A stretch of 64,000 bases of DNA from Monoplex corrugatus (GCA_030674185.1 JAPXFY010000026.1:37644709-37708708); one strand, 5' to 3'. Counted from the first letter of the stretch, positions 11,461 to 23,751 are shown. The notes: a model not told the origin generated them from the letters alone. Translations and numbers: made by a program.

Positions 11461-12374
11461 ATTTTACTGTTCTGTATGCACCTGATTTTCTTCTACCTCC
11501 CCTCCCCTGACTGTCCCAGCCTCAACACTGCTTTTTGTGGCATAGATCGTCCTAATGCCCCTTACTCTGTCCCTATAACACACCACCAACCCCAATTTCC
11601 TTCAGTCAAAGTACCAGTGCCAAGATGCCCACGGGAACCAGAGATGTCAAACCCACCATCAGATCGCCCACCAGGGGAGACCCTGCACTGTTGCTGGGTC
11701 ACTTTAGTGAAGTTACCTTTTCTTGCACATACTTCCTCCTGTGCTGTCTTGTGTTACAGTGTAGTGTATTTTATTTCAGTGTTGTTTGTATCACTGTGTT
11801 GTATTGCCGAGTATTGTATTCTCCTGTATTCTGTGACACTGGATTTTCTGTGCATGTGAACTTCTGGCAGCTTTCCGTAGAGAGTGTCAGCATACATAGC
11901 GCCACCAATTCTCTCCCTTAGTTTTTCATGTGTGTAATTTCTATGTGTACTTCTGTTTACCAATTAGACTTTCTACAGAATTTTAACAACAGCATATTTA
12001 TCATATTCATTTTTTTTTTTATCTATCATTGCTACAGGGTCTTATATGCACTGAAAAAATGCTAACATAAAACCTCAGATTTATCATCTCATCCAAAACG
12101 TTCAAGTCCTTGGCAAAACAAAAGCAGTGGATGCATTTGATTACACTGCAGTCACCACAATTACATGAACCCATGGGAAAATATACAAGTGAAAGATTTA
12201 TACAACAGGCCACTGAGGTCTTACTACTGCTTCTAGTAGGAACTGTGCAGAAATCTATAACCCAGGCGACTTAATGATTAAACTCAGCCATAATTGAATT
12301 AAAACACTGAAATACCAAAGTCCTAATATTGCTATGCACTAAAGAAAAATTACACCCGTAAAACCGTACAAAGA

Positions 12375-12536
12375 TTAACCTTCTGATTCTTGCACCCTAT
12401 CAACCACCTGCTCCCTCACCCTATGCAGGAAGCTTGATGGATGGGATAATGGAGTCAAAGAGTTAAGTTTTTGCTTTGATAGTATGGCTGACAATGCTGG
12501 ATGCTGTTTGACAGGGTGTGGGAGTCAAAGGGTTAA
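12375..12536. mobile_element. TTAA hairpin MITE, copy 4 (reverse orientation)
   Basis: TTAACCTTCTGATTCTTGCA at the left and GTGGGAGTCAAAGGGTTAA at the right, with the loop element on the right arm (TTTTTGCTTTGATAGTATGG), so orientation is opposite to copies 1-3. The inner hairpin is partly degraded. Confidence 0.82.
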
Positions 12537-12768
12537 ATGAGCCTGTTCTGTACGGGCTCAAGTAATCTGAGAAATAACTACTGATGTATTCAGGTGGAGC
12601 GCATATGCAACTGTCAGGGTGCATTAATTCTATATCGAACAAGCTGGAAACTTCTATAACATTTGGTTTTCTTGTAACCCCATGAACTTTCTGCAGAAGC
12701 TTGTGGATAGGCCAAGAGAGTCAAAGTGTTCAAAACAGATATTCTGCCAGAGACAATTCTTTTGGTGT

Positions 12769-12847
<79 letters not shown>

Positions 12848-12848
12848 T
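12769..12848. repeat. (TG)n microsatellite
   Basis: About 38 uninterrupted TG units. Confidence 0.97.
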
Positions 12849-13828
12849 TGTTCACTTGTGCACATGCACATATCAACCTTCAGTAATTCTGAACATACGT
12901 CTTGTAATGTTCACAGCTCTTCAGGCTCAACTTCACCAATGAAGGAAATGAGTACCTATTAATGCTCTCATTGCTATAATTATTGGTAACTATTACTATT
13001 CACAGCTTGCTCCTTGACTGTAAGTGGGCTCTAAGTGAAGTCAGGATATAAGTCCTTCAGAAGAGATCTGTGCACACTTCATATGTGTTACTATCACAGG
13101 TCTGATCATCTCTGGGCAATTTCTTTTGAAGCATCAACTCTGGTTCAAAGTAACAGAAAAAAAGATATATACACAAATTATGAGGAAAAAAAGGACATGT
13201 AGACACACATGTATACTAAACACAAACACACATACATGCATGCACAAACACTCATATGCACACACACACACACACACACACACACTTCGGTATAAAGAAA
13301 ATGTGTGCAATTTTCTTCTGTGTCTTTGGAACTGGAGTATTAGTTTTGGCTAGTTTACTGTTCATTTCAACTTACTTGATGTATATTTTCTTTTGTTATC
13401 ATGTAACTGGAGTATTGGTAATTGGTTTTTCTTCATTTGATGTTCATTTCAACTTACTTAGATTTATTTACTTTTCAAGTAATTCATTCAGATGCTAGGT
13501 CTATTCATTTTCATTTTATGTTTCTGGAATTCTAAATGTTATTTATTCTTATATATTTCTAGCTGTAACTGGGGGGGGGGGGGGTGTTAAGTGATTGGGA
13601 GGTGATGATTAAATAGCTTTTCTGTACGGTTCCATTACATCTAGATCTACTGTATTAAAAATAGGCTATTTTTTAAAAATGTGTCCATTGCAGCACGTAA
13701 GCATACATGAGTCCTACATTCCACACATCACAACAACCTTGTAAAGTAAACCCTAACAAGAAATACCCCGTTGTATGCAAACATTTTGTGTAAAGCAATC
13801 CTCCCCTCTTCTTACAGTAAATACTCAC

Positions 13829-13913
13829 AGCACAACAGGAGAAGCAGACGACAGATGAGCCAGGGGGCGATAATCCTCCTTGACCTTGTCATCGCGGCGC
13901 GTGGAGAGAACAT
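13829..13913 (-). CDS. Putative first coding exon with signal peptide
   Basis: An ATG at 13,913 (minus strand) opens 28 codons and one extra base, ending at a strong donor (TGCT|GTGAGT, boundary 13,829/13,828), so phase 1. The peptide starts MFSPRAAMTRSRR and continues IIAPWLICRLLLLLC: a basic n-region then a Leu-rich hydrophobic core, the form of a secretory signal peptide. A second in-frame ATG at codon 8 could be the start. An upstream ATG at 13,939 is out of frame. The local sequence keeps many CpGs (CGCGGCGCG), unlike its AT-rich surroundings, which fits a 5' exon. The downstream exon is not identified: it would lie below 13.8 kb or outside the window. Host gene is unknown. It could be an independent secreted or membrane protein, or an internal Notch start, since the next Notch exon also needs phase 1. 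A chance open frame is possible. Confidence 0.45.
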
Positions 13914-14185
13914 GACCTCCTCACGTCTGCTTGACACATTGCTCTAGGCCTACTGTTTTTTAGCAAGTTTTCCACACACGTTCTCGCTACTTTCAGCGCC
14001 TAGAACCTATTCCTCTGGCTCAAACATGTGCGTTGCTGGTCGAAGACGGACGTGCAGTCAAATATGAAAGATGACCACGATCACATGTTCACTGAGCGGA
14101 GGTAATGTAGATCTAAACATCTGGACACACGTTTAACGATCCAAAATGGATAAAGTTTGTAAATCTGATTGGTCAGTTTATTATT
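13914..14185 (-). promoter_or_regulatory. Possible 5' UTR / promoter region of the signal-peptide exon
   Basis: Upstream of the exon, roughly a dozen CpGs occur within 200 bp, and an inverted CCAAT box (GATTGGTCAG near 14,168) lies about 250 bp from the ATG. No repeat family is recognised. This is circumstantial: no transcription start can be read from sequence alone. Confidence 0.25.
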
Positions 14186-17100
14186 TTTTCTCCAAGTCCA
14201 CACTTGATTCAAACGTCTCCACACAATTTCCCATTTGCCTACATTCTTTTTGTTCTGCAAACTGTCTTGAGGACTTTCACAGCAATAACTGCTAGTCTTG
14301 ATCTTGTTATAAGATCTATTTAAATGCCTCGGCTCCGGATTCCTTTAATTTTAAATGTGCTCTGTAAGTACATGACTGAAAGACAGATATAATACCTCCA
14401 AATATATGCATTTTTATTTTAGGTGTTATTTAATTGGAGTATGGTACTTGGTAGGGTAAATTTACGTATTATAATTCTGTCATAGATGATTTTGTGTCAT
14501 CCGCTAGCAGAGTTGTTTCCCTTGGGTTGAAAATGTTGGATAGATCTCGTTTAAAATGTTGGGATATGATTCTAATAAGCTTACAGGATATTTTCATTTT
14601 TGTGACACTATTATTATTCGAACTGAATAAATAGGTTAAAATCTGCAAAGATTGAACTAAATGGATGATTGAACAGCAATTTACAGAGCCGATAGTCACA
14701 TCATAGTGATTTCCCATGATCCTCGAAATAATTGTTTACAAACCGCTGCCACGGTCTGTCGAACAGCTGGGAGGCTGAGCAGCTGCGTTGAGTGTCAATT
14801 GACGCCCTGAAATAATAATCCTGATCTAGGTATAGTTTAGTCTATAGATACATTTTAATTCTATTCTTCCAATTTAAAAGGAAATTTTACTGGGCACTCA
14901 ATATAGTGAAAAGCTAAAAACGACAATGGAATAGATCTGAACTCAATGGGTGATCGTAAGCTATCGCTACTGGCATTGGTATGGAAGGAAATGTATGAAA
15001 GCAGCACCTTTATGTTCGGATATAAGGATTTGTTTATTTTATTCCTGCAAGGATTGTAAGGATTCATTCAACCTCTAAGAAAGAAAGTAGAGGAAGAAGA
15101 GAGACAAGGCATAGAAAACAATGCAAGCTTATGATTATAACGTGTTTTAATAACATTTGGTGTGTCTCATAAAGGATAACAAATGTGTTGATGGGTTGTG
15201 AAATTTAAGTAAATGATAAGTGTTGATACTGGACCTAATGTTTGATTTTGTAATTGTCGTTTAAACCAGTTTATTTTATTATCCTAGTTGGTTGTGCGGT
15301 ATACTCAGTTATACCAGTTATAATATAAATAGTATTGTTTTGGTGGACTGCATAACTTTATTGACTAATTCATTATAGTAAATTATGTGTCAAGTTACCT
15401 TGTTCTATTATTTACATGAATTTAAGATGTGCAACTAATTCTACAATAGGCAATATTTGCTGTTTATTGTATGTACTATAAGGACTGGTGGAATTGTTTA
15501 ATTTGGATAACACCTGAAGGATTGGTGGGCTTTTAATTGGTAGACATATAGCTCGAACAAGTTGTTAGGAGATAACAGAGATTTTGGCCTAAACATGCGG
15601 CGTCTGGTAGGACATGTTAAGTTTGTGAAGAACTTCAAATGATATGTAGCGTAATTTAGTGGGTTTCCTCCATTTGGTAAGCCCAGATCAATCATTAAAG
15701 CATAAAGGAACAAAACGAAGTCTTGTATACCTTTCTTAATGGTAAATTAGATAAGATTACCAGTAATGAGGTTAGTACTTTATGGCTAACCAAAGTCACA
15801 CAGCTCCTTATTTAAGACAAAAGATGTATTTTGTTCATTTTAGAATAATACTAAAATGTTGTATATGAAATCCTTAATTGTTGTTTTTACTGTCTTATCC
15901 AGGGTTACCTTAGCTGAACTACAGTACTGACCGTACCTGACTCTGACAGTCCTGATGTTGTAGTTATAATTTAAACATTGTTCTCATATAAAACTGTATT
16001 GTTGTTCTTTTTTGTTCTTATTAAATAATTTCAAATGATTTGTTGAATCTGGTGGACTCCATTATGTAAGAAAGAGCATCGGACTCACACTCGTTACACA
16101 GAATTGAAAATTAATTTGATTCCTTTCCACTTCAAGTCCACATAAATGAGGCCTAGACAAAAACTTGAAAAAGGCACCAGTTTTCATTCTTAAGGGCTAA
16201 TCTTGTTCAATTTATTAGATCTCGTTCTCTTGCACGCTAAATTGTCTAGCAGCTCATTTCACCACGGGTCTCTTGCACGCTGAATTGTCTAGCAGCTCAT
16301 TTCACCACGGGCAGTTTTTATACAATTACCATGCTGAAATCCATTAAATAAATCGTTCCTGGAATCGAGATTAGAGTCTAGACCTCGGGTTTCTTTCAAC
16401 CTTACCCGCATATCTGTCCCGTGAATTTTCTACCGCCTTGTTCAAGAGAGAGACGTTTTTCTCTTAGAGACGGGGGACTGTTCAGACTGTTCCCCCTCCA
16501 CATGTTTCCTATTGTCATTCGCCGTCCCTCTGAAAGTCAAAGACGGTATTTTGCGTCTAGGAAAAGTAAAAGGGGGTGGATGGGGCATGAGTTAGGCTAG
16601 GCAGGGGGTAGGGGCTGGGGTATGGCGACGGTAGTGGCGTTCTCTCTTGGGAAGAGAGACATGGAAAAGGGAGTTGTGGGGTTATAAGTAATGTAAAAAG
16701 CAGACGACAGGTGGTTACCAAATGTCGGCCAGGTCACACGCTTGTGATAACTGCAACCGTCTGTCACTCGTGTAATAAATTTAAAATCCCCAAGGTCGCT
16801 GCTGCATGTGCAGGAATGTTTTCGTTTTCATTTACGAACCTGTATCTTTGCCCGCAAACAAACCGGTTCTCTTCAATCCTACATAAATACTAGGAAACTA
16901 AACGCGATCTTAAGCGTAATTGTGTTGTATGAAATCTTACCCTTCACTGCACTGTAGACATCTTTGAATACTAAGAAATATGATAATACGCTTAACTGCG
17001 ACATATGAACTGCTGCTACACTTCAGTGCACCGCAAACATGTGGACTTGCTGCTGTATTTACTTGAACTCCTGAATACTCAAAACAATGAAGAAATATAT

Positions 17101-17849
17101 TGGTGTTCATTAAAAAAAAATGTTCTGCACATGGTGAACAAACGATCTCAATTAGTCTAGTAAGAGTTCGATTAAATACTTGTGACTGTGAATACCATAC
17201 ACTCATGAATTATAGACGCTAAACGAATCTGACACAAAAAGAATAGTGACAGCAGCCGGTTTCACTTTCAATTCCTATCCAGCAGATTCTAATACTGACG
17301 AAATGTAGGCCTACTACTAGATCTAGTACGACTGTTAAAAAGTGAAGATGGTAATACGCATGTCGAATCAGTATATCCCTATAATAGCGAAATAATTAAA
17401 GAGATTGGTTAAGAAGTTATTCGAGACTGAGTATGCCTTAGTCTGTGGTGAATATGCACACTCAAGATCAGAAATGCCATAGTCTGTGTTGTAAATATGC
17501 TTGAGCAATTTGCTGTTTGATTTTATTGTTACCAAGGAATATGATGATGATGACACACTGGTTCACTTAAACTCCCAACACTGAAAAAAAAAAAAACCCG
17601 GTAAATCAGTCTATTGGGGTCTGAACAAGGAGAAGAAAAGTTCTAAGCCAATTATCCTAATACTAATAGTAATACGAGATTGGTCATATACTTGAGATTG
17701 TGGACACCACAAAGATGAGAAAAATACACGGAATGATATGATACTAAGAAACAATATACTAATGACTGCGAAATGGACACCTCTTCTCAAAAGATAAAAT
17801 CACAACCTGTTAAGCAATGCCATCCTAAACTCTGACGGAACATATGATG
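14186..17849. other. Relatively unique AT-rich region, no gene recognised
   Basis: This is the longest stretch with few recognisable repeats. It holds a 43-bp tandem duplication (16,226-16,311), a G-rich patch at 16,565-16,640 and scattered short open frames without domains. It may be intronic or intergenic sequence. Confidence 0.5.
16226..16311. repeat. 43-bp tandem duplication
   Basis: TCTCTTGCACGCT(A/G)AATTGTC through CATTTCACCACGGG is present twice with one mismatch, so the duplication is recent. Confidence 0.9.
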
Positions 17850-17929
17850 CTAACCCTTTCACTCTCTCATCCTGTCCACCACTCTCCTGCAGGAAATTTG
17901 AGGTTTGGGTAAGGGAGTGAAAGGGTTAA
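17850..17929. mobile_element. TTAA hairpin MITE, copy 5 (inner hairpin only)
   Basis: CTAACCCTTTCACTCTCTCA faces GGGAGTGAAAGGGTTAA across CTCCTGCAGGA. Only the inner palindrome of the family is present. Both arms share a C/G substitution (TCACTC and GAGTGA), so the arms have changed together or this is a distinct subfamily. Confidence 0.82.
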
Positions 17930-20900
17930 GGGAATAGCTTCAAATATCCTGCCTGCTGATAGATGATAGGCCTGTGTGGTAATACACACTCCCCATCTAA
18001 TTACTCTGATCACGGTCCACAAGATTCTTTTCCTTATTCTCCCCTCCCCCACCCCCCTAGTGAAACTTGAAACTGGGACCTTCCTTCCTTCTTCACTTCT
18101 GGACCTCTTTCTTGTACTTCTTCTTTTTCAAGGTCTAGCATTTAGTTGGTCATACTTGTTTCCTCCCCCCAGCCCTCCCAGCTCCCTGAGAAGTAACTAA
18201 GATCAAATAACGTGCTGACGCATGGGATAGTATGTAGGTATGCACTAAAAGCCCATGATGACACTGATGTATTTTCTGGTCTACAGGGGTATCATAGTTA
18301 CAGCAGACATTTTATATTCCACTGTACACACTTTTTCATTCATGAAACACTTTACAATCAACAATTACTTCTTTTTTTTTTTTTAACTTACTGGCTGAAA
18401 CATTTTAAACAAACAAAAATCCAGCTCTCCCTCCCTCCATAAATAAAATGGAGTTTAACGACTGACACTTAAAAAAATGATTAAGTTTAGGCCTACTGGA
18501 TCTTTGAGCCATGCTAACAATTTATTTTCTTCTTTGTTCCGCTAAATTGTTTTGTTTGCATTTTTTTTAAATACCCTTTTTGTTTGCTTTTTTTTTCCTT
18601 TTTTCCTTTTTGGGTTTTTCTTCATTTTAAAAGAATTTCATTTCAATGGTAGAAGTCTGGCTTTAGATCATAACCTGTAGTTATTCGACGTTCCCAACTT
18701 GTTTTACATGAAAACCCACGAAAGACTTGCGCAAGGAAAGTAGGGCTGGACGCACACAGCATATCCTCCCTGAGTTAAACCCACATATTCGGGAGCTACA
18801 GAAGCAAAAAGCCTCCTTTGAAAAATGTTGAGCCCCTATACAATTCACTGTGTGAAGTGAAAGCAAGCGCCCTGATTCATAAGTAGATCCCATGAATGTG
18901 TGGGCTGCCAACTGCACTGAAAGCGAGAGACCAAATACCATGCTCTGGATTATCAAACTTTGAAAGCTTCCCAAAATTTAATGCAAAGTTTGTCCGTGGG
19001 ACATTGGGGCCGTTCTTTTTTAAATAGTGTTCAGTGGGACACTGTGCTCACTCCTTTATAAACATTCTTCATTATTTGTTACATACTTTGGCGGTTACTG
19101 GTGTATGTCATTTACATATATAGCCTATATAAAAAAAAAAAAAGGGGGGGGCCGATTTTTTTTTCATTTTTGCCAAATTGCCTGAATATTAAGGCCTACA
19201 TATTTTATAAAGACCGATATCATTTGAAGTCTTTCTCACACCACAGTTCTTTCTTTGCCTACAGGAGACAAATCCTGAAGTCACCTAAGCAGACTACCAA
19301 GCAACAAAAGTTCGTATCAGCTGCTGAAAAAGATGTCATAGGCCTACATGTAAGTAAAGGACGCCCAATTGGAGGTAAAACACACCCCAACATCTTAACT
19401 GCGCAGAAAGTTTTTGAGACCTTTCTATTTTGAAAAATTAGTTGTTGTTTTTTTAGTATTACTGCAGAAAGGAAAATCAACACCATAAAGATTTTTTTTT
19501 AAAGTCTGGATTTGAGGGGACGGACAGGCAATGGGATAGGTAAACCCAAACCCCACTGGAAAAAAATCCTGACATCAGAAACTGGGTCTGGTTATCCACA
19601 ATGAGAAAAGAAATCAAACTGATTCTGCATAGATGCCTGTTTCTTCACAGACAAATGGATGGAACTACACCACAACTAACACCGAGAAAAGCGAAGAAAA
19701 ATAAATTTCCTAAAATCAGAACCGGAGTCTGATTATCCACCAGTAATGCATCACAAATTGTCTGATTCTTCTCTGCACAAACCAAAGACACAGACTTCTG
19801 TCACACCAAGTCTGAACTGTGGCAGCAAAAGGAAAAAACAAAACCACACACAAACACACAGAGAAAATGTTCAAAGAAACACACACGTCTGCATCCCACA
19901 CGACCCAAGACGTGGAAGTTGACTGGCCCCGTCTGCACGCACACATCAAGTGATACAGCTTGAAAAGTAAAACGGCGCGCACATCATCATCATCACCAGC
20001 AGCACACTATGCGACACTCTGGCAGCTGGGGCTGAGTAGGGGAGTGAGGAACTTTCCCACGCTATCCCTCAACTCGATCTCTCCCCTCTGTGCTATATTT
20101 TCAGACGCTCTGCCAGAGCTCCGCTTTCTGGGGGTTTACATACATACACACTGCTATCTATCACCTTGCCCAGAAACTTCTCTGAACACTCCTCTCCAAT
20201 CACTTCAGTGTCGCGAGTTTCTGCTTCATATCACAAAGTCGTCCCACTCTCACTCTCTAAATATGTAGTATACAAATACGGCTCTGCTTCTAACTGTGTC
20301 ACTCTGCTCACAAGTGGTATACGTTTACAAACGTGGCCGGCGGAGTTGAAAGTCGACAGAGAGAGAGAGGAGCTAAGACACGAGAGAGGGAAGGAGGTCC
20401 CCTACTACGTACAATCAAGCCCCCGATCTTTGTGGATGTTTATTCCACACGACAGACTCAAACCAGGCCACACCACACCACACCACACATCTCTTGCTCG
20501 CTCTCTCACTCTTGGTGGGAACAACTCGCACAAGTCTACTCTCTGCTCCACATGACACCGGGTCGTTCTGAAAACATTTGAAGGGAAAGGGTAGGTACGT
20601 ATGGGATAGAGTGTTGGGGAGGAGGGGGGGAAGAGGGAGGGGTCTGGGATGGAGGGAGGTGGAGGGGAAGGGGTCGCGACCATGTGACGGAATCGTAAAG
20701 CGTGCAGCAAAGCAGCAAATGGGCCACATAACACAAAGCGTGGGACTCGGTGACTTGACGAACTCTCTCTCTCTCTCTCTGCCCTCCACACTCTGAGCCC
20801 TCTGTACGTCTCTCTCGGTCTCTGTCTGTCCCTTGGCATAGGTATTTCAAGTTCAAATGTTTATTCGTCAACCTTTACTTTCGCGACTGGGTAACTAGCT

Positions 20901-20942
20901 TCAAGTTGAAATATACTTTCTCGACAGTTTGGGCAGTTTTGT
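17930..20942. other. Mostly unique sequence with a CpG-retaining patch, no gene recognised
   Basis: Homopolymer-rich sequence (T runs near 18,370 and 18,560-18,610, A/G run at 19,129-19,150) is followed at about 19,970-20,890 by sequence with higher CpG content and CT or GA runs. Open frames of 100-144 codons at 20,405-20,871 overlap each other on one strand without domains. The CpG patch might mark a promoter, but I cannot support a gene. Confidence 0.35.
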
Positions 20943-21146
20943 TTTAACCCTTCGACTTTCCCCCAGCCATGTCCGCAAGATTCCTGGCGAATCACCCACG
21001 ATATCAAAGCAAAAACAAAAAACAAAACAAAAAAAATTAAACCCTTTCACTCCCTCACCCCATCCCGCCACAAGAGGCTGGTGGATATGGTGAGGGAGAG
21101 GAAGGGTTAAGTTTTTGCAGCTGGTGGACGCGGTGAGGAGGTCAGA
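20943..21146. mobile_element. TTAA hairpin MITE, copy 6
   Basis: TTAACCCTTCGACTTTCCCC at the left, inner arms TTAAACCCTTTCACTCCCTC opposite GGTGAGGGAGAGGAAGGGTT, and a right outer arm GCGGTGAGGAGGTCAGAGG that has lost its terminal TTAA. An A-rich expansion (AAAACAAAACAAAA) lies in the loop of the left arm. Confidence 0.8.
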
Positions 21147-21179
21147 GGAAAAACAAACAAACATTGTGTAGGCTAAATG

Positions 21180-21251
21180 TTTCGGTTTGCTCAGTCGGTA
21201 GAGCATGGGTCTCTGAATCCCAGGGTTGTGGGTTCGAGCCCCACATTATGT
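21180..21251 (+). pseudogene. tRNA-like sequence (Lys-type body), probable SINE head or tRNA pseudogene
   Basis: The D arm GCTCAGTCGGTAGAGC and T arm GTGGGTTCGAGCCCCAC are intact and match the animal tRNA-Lys pattern. The anticodon stem has a mismatch at its loop end, the loop CTCTGAA would give anticodon CTG instead of CTT, and the two acceptor strands (TTTCGGT and ATTATGT) do not pair. It is therefore not a functional tRNA gene. It most likely promotes, or once promoted, a short retroposon. Confidence 0.75.
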
Positions 21252-21343
21252 TGAGGCTACATTATAAAGACGTGTGAGTAAGGTCACAATTTTATCTTTA
21301 ATGAGAGGGGCTTACTTGGGCTGAATCGTATCAACGTTGAGTG

Positions 21344-21354
21344 TGCGCGCGCGC

Positions 21355-21430
<76 letters not shown>
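21344..21430. repeat. (GT)n microsatellite with CG-rich start
   Basis: GCGCGCGCGC followed by GT units broken by one GG. Confidence 0.95.
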
Positions 21431-21432
<2 letters not shown>

Positions 21433-21734
21433 GTGGGTAGAAGACAGATAGACAGAAAGCATGTGCATGCCTCACAGGCTGAGGGCACGCAAGCTCTTCA
21501 TCCTTTTGGTATGTGTGTAGAGTGTATGTGTGTATGCGCGCATGCGCATGCATGCGTGAGTAAGAGAGAGAGAGAGGTGTGTGCATGCACGTGTATTTTT
21601 TTGTAACTTATGTCATCTATAAAAGTATTTACAAATGGAGGTCACAAGGGTAACATACCTAAAAGGCTGAGTGCACGCTAGCTCTACATCCTCTTGGTAT
21701 GTGTGTAGAGTGTGTGTGTGCGTACACGCGTGCG

Positions 21735-21755
21735 AGTGTGTGTGTGTGTGTGTGT

Positions 21756-21808
<53 letters not shown>
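21735..21808. repeat. (GT)n microsatellite
   Basis: GT units with a single GG interruption. The sequence before it (GCACGC...GGTATGTGTGTAGAGTGT) repeats that before and after the previous microsatellite, so a duplicated block of about 250-350 bp is likely. Confidence 0.93.
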
Positions 21809-22284
21809 ACTCACACATGTGTATGCAGTATATAAGTATGGTGAAGGAATTACATTCGTTTGTATCCATTTGATCTCCTTCAATCTCTCCGACTTGTGGC
21901 TTTCCCAGTACCTCTTTTCATTTCTTGCTGATACTTTTTCTTTCAAGTTTAATAGCAATGTGGTATTGTAAAGTACAACAAGCATGCTTTTTTTAAGAAG
22001 GACCGCTTGCACCAGGCTCGTATGAATCTAGATAAAAATGAAATTAGGACATAAAGACATGGGCTCACACTGATACAGTGATGCAGACAGGGACATTTGA
22101 TAAACATGGGGGCACACAACATCTGAACACCTGTATTCAGTTTCAGTTTCACAAGACAATGTCTCCACGCTCAGAACGAATTCCATATGCACTAACGTCA
22201 CAGGTGCCATGTGTACGGTGATCATGGCACAAGTCTCTGCATATAAACCCATGCGCTGGCCAGGTCTTGAGGTTCTACCTAGCC

Positions 22285-22370
22285 TATCTCTTCCCCCATT
22301 TCCCTGAGGGATGGTTATCCCCGTTGTCTATATCACCTGAAGTAGGTGCTGGCGTAACAAAAACTTAAAT
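22285..22370 (+). repeat. SINE family C tail
   Basis: GGTTATCCCCGTTGTC and GTAGGTGCTGGC match the tail of the fuller tRNA-headed SINE at 35,872-36,075. Confidence 0.55.
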
Positions 22371-22569
22371 GAAGAACGAAAGACACATCCCAAACTTCAG
22401 CTCCCCCCCCCCCCCAACACACACACTACACATAAATACAAGGTGACAGGTGTATGCCATTCTCTCCTGTTACTGATTCGTAGAAGAATGAAAAACTTCA
22501 CACTCCTGTGGTCTTCATCTTTGTATCTACTATGCCTTGCAGTGCACTTAATGCCAGATGTCCGTGAAC

Positions 22570-22586
22570 TTGAGATGTGTGTGTGT

Positions 22587-22626
<40 letters not shown>

Positions 22627-22778
22627 GTGTGTGTGTGTGTGGTGTGTGTGTGTGTGTGGGTGTGTGTGTGTGTGCGCGCACGCGTGCGCGTGTGTGTTTG
22701 TGTGTGTGAGTGTGTGTGTGTGTAGAACATGGAACATGAAAACGGAAAACTCTCTCTCTCTCTCTCTCTCACACGCGC

Positions 22779-22842
<64 letters not shown>

Positions 22843-22865
22843 CACACACACACACACACACACAG
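22570..22865. repeat. Compound (GT)n - (CT)n - (CA)n microsatellite
   Basis: A GT block (22,574-22,722), a CT block (22,750-22,770) and a CA block (22,782-22,863) lie in opposite dinucleotide orientation, so the GT and CA blocks form a long inverted repeat able to fold back. Confidence 0.93.
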
Positions 22866-23065
22866 AACGAAAGATTTCCCTCCGTAACTTTCTGAGTAAA
22901 GTCTTTGGGTCAGATCTTCTGGTTTTGCTTTTCAGATACACAGTGCCTCTCATCGTCGATCCACTTCAACAGGATAAGTCTGTGAGTACAATTCGTTTCA
23001 CCCATGAAGTGCCATATACTCGCTGACACTGGGGCAGGTTGGGGAGGAAGTGAATAATTTGGATT

Positions 23066-23127
23066 GTGTGTGTGTGTGTGTGGGGGGGGAAGACAGAAAG
23101 ATATGACAGAGAGAGAGAGTGTGTGCG

Positions 23128-23182
<55 letters not shown>
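23066..23182. repeat. (TG)n / (GA)n / (CA)n cluster
   Basis: A short TG run, a GAGAGA run, then about 26 CA units (23,131-23,182). Confidence 0.93.
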
Positions 23183-23183
<1 letters not shown>

Positions 23184-23494
23184 ACTTGTCTATGTGACAA
23201 AGAAACTTAACATTTTCCTTCTGAAACATAGTCGTAGTAGCATGATTAGGTCCCCGCTAGTCCTTGGTACTCCACGCATTATGTAAACAAACGAGAAAAG
23301 AAAAGAAAAAAACACCCCGAAATTCATCAACCAAAAGAGAGAAATACAATGATAATTATGATCAAGACATACACCGCATTCACCTTCGGACGATTCATTT
23401 CTTTTGTTATCAGTTTCTCAAATGCAGTAGGTCTTCTTCTCACAGATAAACAAAATACAAGAAAAATTAAAAGAATGATACATACTCAGAGATA

Positions 23495-23513
23495 GACAGA
23501 GAGAGAGACAAGA

Positions 23514-23599
<86 letters not shown>

Positions 23600-23600
23600 C
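23495..23600. repeat. (GA)n microsatellite
   Basis: About 50 GA units with rare AC interruptions. Confidence 0.96.
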
Positions 23601-23704
23601 GAGCATTAAAACAAACTAGGGTGTGGGGAAGTGTAATTTTATTAATTTAATGATGAAAGGGCCATCTGAGAGAGAGTAAGAGGGAGGGAAGGCGGGAGAG
23701 AGGT

Positions 23705-23706
23705 GT

Positions 23707-23751
<45 letters not shown>

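Larger units (their letters stand above)
8890..12374. repeat. Array of related dispersed repeats (ACTACTACTA / AATGATTAAACTC family)
   Basis: Several diverged units share the order: CACTGAGGTC, a run of CTACTACTA, GGAACTGTTGAGAAAA-like sequence, then CACAATGATTAAACTC and GCTGTGATT. Examples start near 9,120, 9,260, 9,400, 10,110, 10,190, 10,370, 10,640 and 12,215. Read in reverse, the unit resembles a tRNA-headed SINE (ATGGCTGAGTTTAATCATTG), so this could be a SINE that amplified locally. SINE A, three hairpin MITEs and a 20-bp minisatellite interrupt the array. Confidence 0.6.

Noticed and set aside
13829..13913. Signal-peptide exon as exon 1 of the same full-length Notch transcript
   Set aside because: It lies downstream of the EGF1-6 exons in the direction of transcription, so it cannot precede them in one ordinary transcript unless the assembly order is wrong.
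20405..20871. Overlapping minus-strand open frames of 111-144 codons
   Set aside because: They overlap one another on one strand in a GC-moderate, CT/GA-rich region and show no domain. I cannot choose between them.
21180..21251. Functional tRNA gene
   Set aside because: The acceptor stem strands do not pair and the anticodon stem has a mismatch.
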